Below, in pieces: positions 1 through 5,255 of a stretch of DNA of 5,255 nt. The DNA is from Paludibacter sp. (GTDB taxonomy: Bacteria; Bacteroidota; Bacteroidia; Bacteroidales; Paludibacteraceae), in assembly GCA_024709185.1 (NCBI GenBank), contig JANJXE010000122.1, forward strand, positions 1 through 5,255, written 5' to 3'. The first letter of the stretch is position 1; every line of letters begins with the position of its first letter. Position numbers and translations under genes: made by a program. The notes under the pieces were generated by a model. The model ran no database searches. It was not told the origin of the DNA and saw only the letters and a program-made list of their open reading frames with translations.

Positions 1-642
1 CCACTGTCGAAAAAGCGTTTCAGCCAATTGTTCCAGTATTTTGTTTTGTCGGTGCAGCAGGTCTAATTTATCATCTAAACTTCTAAGGATATTGGCAATT
101 GCGGTTTGTTCTTGAATTGGCGGTAGCAAAACGGGAATATTTTCTATATCAGTTTTTGATATGTTTGCTTGGTTGGCACTTCCTGAAGATTGACTTGCTA
201 AATATTGATGTGTATCCTTGTTTTTAAGAAAATAATATAAGTAATCGTTATTGAGTTCTTCTATATTATTAGATGCCAGTTTAGCCACTCTTTGATTCAA
301 AAATGCTTTGAGATTTAGCTTATACTTTGAAACCAAACCAACAACTTGTGTATCTAATTCAGGATGATTACCTGTTAAAGAAATTAAAATATCATTATTT
401 TCAACAATATATTTTTTTAGTTTTTCAGTGTAAAGATGGTGATGAACACCATCTAAATTCACATCGCCATTTGCGACATTTTTAATCTTTATTATTGGTA
501 GTGTATTTGGTTTTTCAGTTTCAAGAAAGTCGGTAGATTTAAAAGCATAACCATTAATTACATCAACAAACTTCCCGAGTTTAATTTCTTTCCAACTACT
601 ATAAAACTCAATCCCCACTCTGTCGATATGTTCATTATTCAT
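1..642 (-). CDS. hsdS: Type I restriction-modification specificity subunit HsdS (N-terminal half, runs off left edge)
   Basis: The S subunit chooses the DNA site recognised by the type I methyltransferase (M2S) and restriction (R2M2S) complexes. The frame gives 214 residues before the window ends, about half the usual length of roughly 400, so the second target-recognition domain is missing only because of the window edge. What is seen: a typical start of target-recognition domain 1 (W17, then LGKFVDVINGYAFKS at about 22-36, then PIIKIKNV at 49-56). Its end is marked by the family signature IPVLLPPIQEQTAIANIL at about 169-186. The central spacer helix follows (LDDKLDLLHRQNKILEQLAE at about 189-208, then LFRQW). 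The start at 642-640 was chosen because it overlaps the stop of the preceding gene as ATGA, matching other junctions in this operon. Domain 1 is too variable to predict the recognised half-site. The family call is secure. Confidence 0.95.
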   Translation of the reverse strand, partial: MNNEHIDRVGIEFYSSWKEIKLGKFVDVINGYAFKSTDFLETEKPNTLPIIKIKNVANGDVNLDGVHHHLYTEKLKKYIVENNDILISLTGNHPELDTQVVGLVSKYKLNLKAFLNQRVAKLASNNIEELNNDYLYYFLKNKDTHQYLASQSSGSANQANISKTDIENIPVLLPPIQEQTAIANILRSLDDKLDLLHRQNKILEQLAETLFRQW

Positions 643-875
643 TTCATATCTTCTTTAGGGTTATGATTATCACCGTATAAATCAATGGCATCTATCGCAT
701 CAGCATCCGTACTTTGTTCGTATTCTCCATCATACCAATGTGCATCAACTTTGATTTTTATTTTCACGGCTTTTAATTGTAAAATATCATTGTACCCATC
801 TTCGTAACCCCGCACTACTATTTTTGTTTCTGGTGGCAGGGTTTGCAAGTGTTGTATGAGTTCTTGGGCTGTCAT
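639..875 (-). CDS. Small acidic protein of unknown function between PIN gene and hsdS
   Basis: A 78-residue protein with no function I can name. The N-terminal part (LIQHLQTLPPETKIVVRGYEDGYNDI, about 6-31, read as two stretches) has the pattern of a short helix, a 'LPP-[ED]-T' turn and a beta strand ending in a GYxxGYxDI motif. This resembles small conserved hypothetical proteins I associate loosely with phages and defence loci. The C-terminal half is rich in Asp and Glu (DADAIDAIDLYGDN at about 57-70), making the protein clearly acidic overall. There is no signal peptide or membrane segment. It overlaps the PIN gene upstream and hsdS downstream by ATGA at both ends, so it is almost certainly translated as part of the operon. 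Possible roles are an accessory to the PIN protein, a modulator of the methyltransferase, or a DNA-mimic-like acidic protein. All of these are speculation. That it is a real gene is well supported by the packing. Confidence 0.8.
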   Translation of the reverse strand: MTAQELIQHLQTLPPETKIVVRGYEDGYNDILQLKAVKIKIKVDAHWYDGEYEQSTDADAIDAIDLYGDNHNPKEDMK

Positions 876-1327
876 AGAGCGTACTTTTTCAGGTTGATAA
901 ATGATTTATCCAAATGGTCAAAGTCGCCATCGGTAGTTAACAGCATGGCGTTCATGGCATAAGCTGTGGCAGCTATCCATAAATCATTTTTACCCATGTT
1001 ACGGGATGTGTTATTTAAAAGATGCCCGTTGGGTGAAGATATTTTGCCCTGACTGTAGGCATCGATTGTAGCATAAGCCATTAGTAATTCATTGTTATTA
1101 TATTGAATGTCAATGTAAATAAACTGGTCAAACAATAAATTTAAATCGGTTTTTCGTTGTTCGCCCCACATATTCTTTTCTGCGATTGCGAGTAGTTCTG
1201 CTTTTGTTACTGCTGATAAAACGCTTACATATTCATTGTCGAGTAAATAACTTTGAATTTCCTGTACCAGCATGCTTTTTTTGAGGTAATGTACCAAAAT
1301 ATTGGTATCTAAAACAGCTAATTTCAT
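872..1327 (-). CDS. PIN-domain protein, VapC-like putative ribonuclease toxin
   Basis: A single PIN domain fills the whole 151 residues, somewhat longer than the usual 125-140 of VapC toxins. PIN proteins are Mg2+-dependent RNases, and VapC members often cut tRNA or rRNA. The expected acidic residues are visible: D7 in the opening VLDTNILV motif, E44 in TKAELLAIA, D115 in GKNDLWIAATAYA, and D133 with D135 and D137 in LLTTDGDFDHL. All catalytic positions are therefore present and the enzyme could be active. It starts 11 bases after the stop of the 304-residue gene, the only non-overlapping junction in the operon, and its stop overlaps the start of the 78-residue gene. No small VapB or Phd-type antitoxin lies next to it. 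The likeliest partner is the preceding 304-residue protein. An active toxin inside a type I restriction operon suggests a defence or stability role, which is inference. The family assignment is firm; the substrate is unknown. Confidence 0.92.
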   Translation of the reverse strand: MKLAVLDTNILVHYLKKSMLVQEIQSYLLDNEYVSVLSAVTKAELLAIAEKNMWGEQRKTDLNLLFDQFIYIDIQYNNNELLMAYATIDAYSQGKISSPNGHLLNNTSRNMGKNDLWIAATAYAMNAMLLTTDGDFDHLDKSFINLKKYAL

Positions 1328-1338
1328 AGTAGTTGATT

Positions 1339-2253
1339 TTATTTTAGCATTCCAAGCAATTCTTCTAAACTCTCTTCACCTGGCCACTTTCCAATAATAT
1401 CTTCAAGAGGATTTCTCTTTTTACCATCTCGTATTTGCAAAGCAATTTGCTGTTGCACGTTCATTTTGCTGGGCTTATGCGAAAAGAATTTATCTGCTTT
1501 TCCGGGTTCATTAAAACTTTCCAACTTCATGTACGAAAGTTGTCCACCTGGTTTAAAGTGTGCCATTCCGGTAAGTGTTATTTCTCGTCCAAAAAAATCT
1601 TTCACCTCAGTAAGCAGCTTGTCAGATGGTGGAATTATCACCACTCTTTGTTTGTCGTTGGTTACAAGAATTAGCTGCTTTTTTGAAAATTTCATCTCAT
1701 CAATAACACCATTTATAATCGTTTTCTGAGGAATGGGAATGGTTTTATACAGAGCTTCAATTTTATCAATTTCTTTTCCGGAAAATTGAATTTCGGGTAT
1801 TGATTTTCTGTTACTTAACAATATACTTTCTGTATCGTTGCTAAAAAACTTTCTAAACTTTATCAGTTCATCTATTAAAGGTTCATCAAGCAGGTTTTTG
1901 TCTTCATCTTCATTCAATGCAGCCGTAAATGTTTTAATTACCAACGCCATTGGTGTAAGGCTATTAAAATCTGTTTTATCCCTGAAAAATTCTAACTGTA
2001 CCGACAGGTTCTGAAAATTATCAGCATCCAAAGTAAGTAAAGTGTCACCTCCTACTTCTTGTGTCGACATAAGAAATATGTTCAGGTATTTCTGATATTT
2101 GGGTGGTAATGACACCTTACTATATCCGAATAACTCAAGAAGTAGTGCTTTCTGAGCAATTGACTTTACATGGCTCGATAAAAAAGCCATACGGTTAAGC
2201 TCAATCCTACCTTTACCTTCATAATTATTAATTATTTTAATGTCGTAGTTCAT
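1339..2253 (-). CDS. Unrecognised 304-residue protein, possible large antitoxin partner of the PIN protein
   Basis: I do not recognise a named family. The N-terminal 130 residues look mainly helical (for example LSSHVKSIAQKALLLELFGY at about 25-44). Residues about 172-246 alternate short strands: NGVIDEMKF, KQLILVTNDKQRVVIIPP, FFGREITLTGMAHF, then a GGQLSYMKLESF strand. This suggests a small beta-barrel of the kind I have seen in proteins encoded beside PIN genes. The C-terminal tail has DIIGKWPGEESLEELLGML (about 285-303). Its GKWPGEE motif followed by an acidic helix resembles the tails 'G-x-WPG-[DE]-E' of uncharacterised partners of PIN toxins, where a short C-terminal segment often plugs the toxin active site. 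Its start overlaps the hsdM stop as ATGA, and the PIN gene follows after 11 bases. There are no membrane segments and no DNA-methylase or helicase motifs. That the gene is real is near certain; the antitoxin role is inference from tail motif and position. Confidence 0.85.
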   Translation of the reverse strand: MNYDIKIINNYEGKGRIELNRMAFLSSHVKSIAQKALLLELFGYSKVSLPPKYQKYLNIFLMSTQEVGGDTLLTLDADNFQNLSVQLEFFRDKTDFNSLTPMALVIKTFTAALNEDEDKNLLDEPLIDELIKFRKFFSNDTESILLSNRKSIPEIQFSGKEIDKIEALYKTIPIPQKTIINGVIDEMKFSKKQLILVTNDKQRVVIIPPSDKLLTEVKDFFGREITLTGMAHFKPGGQLSYMKLESFNEPGKADKFFSHKPSKMNVQQQIALQIRDGKKRNPLEDIIGKWPGEESLEELLGMLK

Positions 2254-3845
2254 AGTGTTGAATTGGTTGGTAGTTTTATTTTTGCTAAATTTTCGGCAAT
2301 CTTTTTATTCAATTCTGCTTCCTCGGCAATTTGTTTTTCAAGTTCTGCTTTCAAACTGGTAAAGCGTTCTACAAAATTAAAATCATCTTCTTCGTCAGCC
2401 AATCCAACATATCTGCCGGGCGTTAATACATAATTGAGTTTTGCAACTTCGTCGATGGTTGCTACTTTACAGAATCCTGCCACGTCTTCATAATTGCCGT
2501 CAGGATTACGCCAATTGTGATATGTTCCAGCTATGAGATCAATATCTTCGGGTGATAAATCCCTGTTTTTACGATTTATCAGATAGCCCATGTTTCGGGC
2601 ATCGATAAATAGTATTTCGTTTTCACGTCCTTTGCGGTTGCGCGACAAAAACCACAAACAAGCGGGTATTTGCGTATTCAAAAACAGTTTGGTGGGTAGG
2701 TTTACAATACAATCTACCAGGCCTTTTTCAATCAATGCTTTTCGTATATCGCCTTCACCGGTAGTGTTGGTGGTTAAAGCTCCTTTCGAAAGTACGAAAC
2801 CAGCTTGGCCGTTTGGTGCTAAATGATAGAGGAAATGTTGAATCCATGCATAGTTGGCATTCCCTGCAGGGGGCGTGAGTTGTTCTCCCAATACTTTCCA
2901 GCGGGCATCGTCTCGCAGCAGTTCACCACTCCAGTCGCTGTCGTTAAACGGAGGATTAGCAATTATATAATCAGCTTTCAGGTCTTTGTGCGCATCATTG
3001 AGAAACGAACCTTCGTTGTTCCATTTCACATTACTACTGTCGATACCCCGAATAGAAAGATTCATCTTAGCCAAACGCCAGGTAGTTTGATTACTCTCTT
3101 GTCCGTAAATAGAAATACGGTCGGTTGGGCTAAGTTGTGAAGCAATACCTTGCGTTCCTTTTTTCTTGTAATAGTACTGATGTTTGTTGATGAACTTTTC
3201 GCTTTGCACAAACATACCACCACTACCACAACAAGGGTCAAACACCCGACCTTCATAAGGTTCCAGCATTTCGACCAACAATTTCACTACACTTTGCGGC
3301 GTATAGAACTGACCACCTTTCTTTCCTTCCGATAGTGCAAATTCACCCAAGAAATATTCGAAAACCTGACCTAATATATCTTTACTTTGTGCTTCTTTAG
3401 TCCCAAGGGTGGCAGAACCTACCAGATTTACAAGACCTCCCAGACTGGCTTTGTCGAGTTTTTCCTGTGAAAACACTTTTGGCAATACACCGCGAAGCGA
3501 AGGATTGTCTTTCTCGATGGCATCCATGGCATCGTCAATGTCTTTGCCTATGGTTGGTTGCGTTGCACGGCCTTGAATATAGTTCCAACGGGCAATGGGG
3601 GGTACAAAGAATACTTTCTCTGCAAGGTATTCGTTTTTATCTTCGGGGTCGGCTCCATCACTTATTTGAGCTACCAGATTTTGATATTGTTCTTCGAAAG
3701 CATCGGATATGTATTTCAGGAAAATCAAACCTAAAACAACATGTTTGTATTCAGCCGCATCCATGTTTTTGCGGAGTTTATCAGCAGCTTTCCATAGTTT
3801 TTTTTCTAATGGTTCTTCTTGTTCTGTTTTTGCACTTTTAGCCAT
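2250..3845 (-). CDS. hsdM: Type I restriction-modification DNA adenine methyltransferase subunit HsdM
   Basis: HsdM transfers a methyl group from S-adenosylmethionine to N6 of adenine within the site chosen by HsdS. In the complete system it also serves the restriction complex. At 531 residues it is full length for the family. The helical HsdM N-terminal domain spans about 10-150 (LEKKLWKAADKLRKNMD, then VVLGLIFLKYISDAF). The methylase domain spans about 155-480 with GGQFYTP at 178-183, the AdoMet-binding motif DPCCGSGGMF at 203-212, and catalytic motif IV NPPF at 297-300 inside ADYIIANPPFND. A charged helical C-terminus (about 495-525, KAELEKQIAEEAELNKKIAE) fits the known HsdS-contact region. 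Nothing essential is missing. It is the first gene of the operon, follows a TAnnTTTG promoter element, and its stop overlaps the next start by ATGA. The leader has no clear Shine-Dalgarno sequence, as is usual in Bacteroidota. hsdR is not in the window. Confidence 0.98.
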   Translation of the reverse strand: MAKSAKTEQEEPLEKKLWKAADKLRKNMDAAEYKHVVLGLIFLKYISDAFEEQYQNLVAQISDGADPEDKNEYLAEKVFFVPPIARWNYIQGRATQPTIGKDIDDAMDAIEKDNPSLRGVLPKVFSQEKLDKASLGGLVNLVGSATLGTKEAQSKDILGQVFEYFLGEFALSEGKKGGQFYTPQSVVKLLVEMLEPYEGRVFDPCCGSGGMFVQSEKFINKHQYYYKKKGTQGIASQLSPTDRISIYGQESNQTTWRLAKMNLSIRGIDSSNVKWNNEGSFLNDAHKDLKADYIIANPPFNDSDWSGELLRDDARWKVLGEQLTPPAGNANYAWIQHFLYHLAPNGQAGFVLSKGALTTNTTGEGDIRKALIEKGLVDCIVNLPTKLFLNTQIPACLWFLSRNRKGRENEILFIDARNMGYLINRKNRDLSPEDIDLIAGTYHNWRNPDGNYEDVAGFCKVATIDEVAKLNYVLTPGRYVGLADEEDDFNFVERFTSLKAELEKQIAEEAELNKKIAENLAKIKLPTNSTL

Positions 3846-3872
3846 TATAGTTTATGTTTTCAAGTTAGATGG

Positions 3873-3880
3873 CAAAGTTA
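3873..3880 (-). promoter_or_regulatory. Bacteroidota-type -7 promoter element (TAACTTTG) for the hsdM operon
   Basis: On the minus strand the sequence reads TAACTTTG, a perfect match to the TAnnTTTG -7 consensus used by the primary sigma factor of Bacteroidota. It ends 27 bases before the hsdM ATG, so transcription would start roughly 20 bases upstream of the coding region. No clear TTTG-like -33 element is seen at the expected spacing; that interval is A-rich on the minus strand. The transcript leader is A-rich and has no Shine-Dalgarno sequence. Confidence rests on exact match and position, not on spacing to a -33 box. Confidence 0.65.
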
Positions 3881-4048
3881 CTTTTTTTTGCCGGAATTTT
3901 TGTTTTTGCCTTTTGGAAATTTTCATTGTTTTCAATTGATATCAGTATAATGGTAATGCAGTTGAATTTGCTAAGTCCAGGAGCATTGATAAACTATCAC
4001 TGTACATATGTTCCCATTTTTAATTTATGCTGTTCCCACAATTACTTT
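3881..4048. other. Intergenic stretch between hsdM promoter and transposase remnant
   Basis: This stretch begins with a run of eight T (3882-3889) and is AT-rich. A plus-strand frame is open through it from an ATG at 3869, but its translation is rich in Phe, Cys and Tyr, shows no recognisable domain, and would overlap the hsdM promoter. I read it as non-coding or as unrecognisably decayed flank of the IS91-family remnant to its right. No RNA gene or convincing operator is seen. Confidence 0.5.
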
Positions 4049-4744
4049 AATGGGATCCCCATATTCACTGTATTTTTGATTCCTGTTTACACATGGGATA
4101 CCCTGCGCAGTTTTGGTTATTCACATTACGCAACTGAAACCGGAGCTATCTGTGTGCTGCATACCTGGGGACAAAACCTCTCCCTGCATCCACACCTGCA
4201 TTGTCTGGTTCCTTGTGCTGGACTCAACCTGATCTCAAAACTCATCGATCATTGTTACGCCAAACCCTGGGTGATAAACTCCGAACCTTCGTTGGGAAAT
4301 GCCAAACAAATAGTGGAGTATTTAGCAAAATACACACACCGGGTAGCCATCAGCAATACGCGAATCAAAAACATCGACAAGCTTGGAGTTAACTTTTCGT
4401 TTAAGGATTATGCTGATAAAGCCAATCAGAAACAGATGACCCTCACGGGTGTAGAGTTTCTGCGACGCTTTGCCATGCACATCCTGCCGCGTGGGTTTGT
4501 GAAAATTCGCTATTACGGCATTCTTGCAAGTAAATACCGCGAACAGGTGAAAACTCTGAAAAGCAAACCTGATATCTTTCAACTTACCGAAACCCGACAG
4601 CAACGAATGGTGCGCCTTACCGGTCACGATCCCTGCATGTGTTCAAAGTGTAAAACCGGCAAAATGCTAGTAGTCGAAGTAGTGCTACGGATTCGTTCGC
4701 CCGACAATGTATTTTACCCAATAACTTCGGACTTAAACTGTTGA
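4049..4744 (+). pseudogene. IS91-family (HUH, Y2) transposase remnant with internal deletions
   Basis: IS91-family transposases are single-strand HUH nucleases thought to move elements by a rolling-circle-like route. Clear family sequence runs from about 4085 (TWDTLRSFGYSH) through VLHTWGQNLSLHPHLHCLVP, which holds the HUH motif HLH (about 4193-4201). It continues with VEYLAKYTHRVAISN, which holds the catalytic tyrosine pair Y-x3-Y (about 4319-4333). Then come FSFKDYAD, EFLRRFAMHILPRGFVKIRYYG, a late Cys pair (CSKC, about 4640-4651), and RIRSP near the end. Compared with full-length members of roughly 370-400 residues, the N-terminal zinc-binding region is absent. So is a block of about 60 residues between the HUH motif and the tyrosines, with the junction near 4223-4252. 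A short stretch IPIFTVFLIP (from about 4055) may be the remains of the usual 'VPYFHVVFTLP' segment, implying another deletion. The frame is open from 3869, but that part is not recognisable. It is divergent from hsdM, and looks less AT-rich than its flanks. Almost surely non-functional. Confidence 0.85.
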
Positions 4745-4760
4745 ATGATACTATTTGCAA

Positions 4761-4780
4761 GTCCCGTTTCCGGCGGGGAC
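4761..4780. repeat. Inverted repeat just downstream of transposase remnant
   Basis: GTCCCG and CGGGGAC flank a short TTTCCGG loop, giving a 5-base-pair GTCCC/GGGAC stem with one bulged G if the next G-C pair also forms. It begins 16 bases after the transposase stop. IS91-family elements have hairpin-containing ends just downstream of the transposase gene (oriIS side), so this may be a remnant of that end. No T-tract follows, so it is a poor candidate for an intrinsic terminator. The structure is seen; the role is inference. Confidence 0.4.
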
Positions 4781-4909
4781 GGCCATTGTTATGTTTTGTG
4801 ATAAGCAAAAACCGCTGTTTCTACTCTATATTTTTAAAATATTTGTTCTTACATGATTTAGCTTCTTCTAAAAAAGCCAATCAGTAATTATCTTTCAATT
4901 TTTCATTTC

Positions 4910-4938
4910 GAAGCGGAGCTTCAAAAAAACTGCCGCTT
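4910..4938. repeat. Two overlapping, mutually exclusive inverted repeats
   Basis: GAAGC-GGA-GCTTC at 4910-4922 is a perfect 5-base-pair stem with a 3-base loop. AAGCGG at 4911-4916 can instead pair with CCGCTT at 4933-4938, which is followed on the plus strand by two more T. The two stems share bases and cannot form together. The second one has a short T run after it and might act as a weak plus-strand terminator behind the transposase remnant. No leader peptide or other regulatory context is visible. Confidence 0.35.
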
Positions 4939-5011
4939 TTCCCATAATAATCGCTTTTCGCCCACTTCAATTATCAAGGTTCCTGCAAAGAGGGAATACG
5001 GTTCAACCGAT

Positions 5012-5045
5012 GCTTCCTTGCTGGGTCGTGCCGACCGCAGGAAGC
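5012..5045. repeat. GC-rich two-part hairpin
   Basis: The outer arms GCTTCC (5012-5017) and GGAAGC (5040-5045) pair perfectly. They are followed inward by TGC (5019-5021) with GCA (5037-5039) after a single bulged T, and then by GGTCG (5024-5028) with CGACC (5032-5036) around a TGC loop. Fourteen base pairs are available in 34 bases, much more GC-rich than the flanks. There is no T-tract directly after it on either strand, so a simple terminator is unlikely. It may be an element end, a REP-like or dispersed palindromic repeat, or part of a small RNA. Confidence 0.55.
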
Positions 5046-5108
5046 CTAAGTATTATGCCCTCGTTCTTTTTCGTTTCTTTTTTATGAAATTATTACTTCT
5101 TAAGTCTG

Positions 5109-5252
5109 CTAATTAATAAATACTAATCTCATATAACATCTTTTCTTTTTTATAATATTTTCCTTTTTTTTCAGTTCAGCTGCCCAAATTATATGTTCGG
5201 AGTCGTTATTTGATCCAATTTCTTCATGACTCCATTCAAAATTACGTATCAT
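5109..5252 (-). CDS. Short open frame at right edge, small hypothetical or 3' end of a gene entering from outside
   Basis: The minus-strand frame is open from the window edge to a TAG at 5111-5109. If the ATG at 5252-5250 is the start, it encodes 47 residues. If not, this is the C-terminus of a longer protein, since the codon before the ATG is also open. The translation begins MIRNFEWSHEEIG and has a lysine-rich run (ELKKKENIIKKKRCYMR, about 26-42). I recognise no family. The first 30 residues have a plausible soluble-protein composition, while the last 15 or so are A/T-driven (Lys, Ile, Asn) and could be a read-through tail of a truncated gene. There is no Shine-Dalgarno sequence to judge because the upstream DNA is outside the window. 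Confidence 0.3.
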   Translation of the reverse strand: MIRNFEWSHEEIGSNNDSEHIIWAAELKKKENIIKKKRCYMRLVFIN

Positions 5253-5255
5253 TTT

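Larger units (their letters stand above)
4745..5108. other. Gene-free stretch with several inverted repeats
   Basis: I find no convincing coding sequence in this 364-base stretch on either strand. It begins with the likely end of the IS91-family remnant, passes through AT-rich DNA, and then carries a cluster of inverted repeats (4910-4938, 4999-5009 and 5012-5045). From about 5056 the plus strand becomes pyrimidine-rich, with TTCTTTTTCG and TTTCTTTTTT runs. The palindrome CGGTTCAACCG at 4999-5009 stands directly before the larger hairpin. No tRNA, riboswitch or CRISPR repeat is recognised. Confidence 0.6.

Noticed and set aside
1435..1729. Two overlapping plus-strand frames opposite the 304-residue gene
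   Set aside because: They overlap each other in different frames and have low-complexity, Phe- and Ser-rich translations, which is typical of antisense shadow frames.
2590..3841. Several plus-strand open frames opposite hsdM (for example 2590-2826, 2823-3140, 3467-3841)
   Set aside because: They lie fully antisense to a full-length, motif-complete hsdM and have no recognisable domains or gene-like spacing.
2250..3845. Reading HsdM and HsdS as an orphan methyltransferase because hsdR is missing
   Set aside because: hsdR commonly lies downstream of hsdS, which here runs off the left edge. Its absence from the window is not evidence that it is absent from the genome.
3869..4048. Hydrophobic N-terminus on the transposase frame, resembling a signal or membrane segment
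   Set aside because: It comes from a T-rich stretch overlapping the hsdM promoter and its translation fits no IS91 transposase N-terminus. The hydrophobicity follows from T-rich codons (Phe).
4761..4780. Intrinsic terminator for the transposase remnant
   Set aside because: The stem is short and bulged and is followed by GGCC rather than a T-tract.
4322..4808. Minus-strand frames opposite the transposase remnant (4322-4627, 4617-4808)
   Set aside because: They are antisense to clear transposase sequence, with no recognisable domain.
4910..5045. CRISPR array or tRNA suggested by the cluster of inverted repeats
   Set aside because: There are no regularly spaced direct repeats of suitable length, and no cloverleaf with a T-loop or anticodon arm can be drawn.

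Overview
The window is AT-rich and looks like a chromosomal accessory region of a member of the Bacteroidota. The reasons are a perfect TAnnTTTG-type -7 promoter element in front of the main operon, A-rich leaders without clear Shine-Dalgarno sequences, and an IS91-family transposase remnant of the kind common in that phylum. The genus cannot be told from the sequence.

Positions 1-3845 hold one tightly packed leftward (minus-strand) operon: hsdM (DNA adenine methyltransferase of a type I restriction-modification system), an unrecognised 304-residue protein, a PIN-domain ribonuclease-like protein, a small acidic 78-residue protein, and hsdS (specificity subunit), which runs off the left edge. 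Three of the four junctions are 4-base ATGA overlaps; the exception is an 11-base gap before the PIN gene. A likely promoter lies 27 bases upstream of hsdM. The hsdR gene is not present and would be expected further left, beyond hsdS. HsdM and HsdS should form the methyltransferase core. The PIN protein and the 304-residue protein look like a toxin-antitoxin-type pair carried inside the restriction operon, which recalls (by analogy only) the anticodon nuclease PrrC embedded in the EcoprrI hsd locus.

Positions 3846-4744 hold the hsdM leader, then a divergently oriented, decayed IS91-family (HUH, Y2) transposase. It keeps the HUH motif, the tyrosine pair and the C-terminal part. It has lost the N-terminal zinc-binding region and at least one internal block, yet the frame is still open.

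Positions 4745-5108 have no convincing gene but hold several inverted repeats. The most striking is a GC-rich two-part hairpin at 5012-5045. At the right edge a short minus-strand open frame (stop at 5109-5111) may be a small gene or the 3' end of a gene that enters from outside the window.
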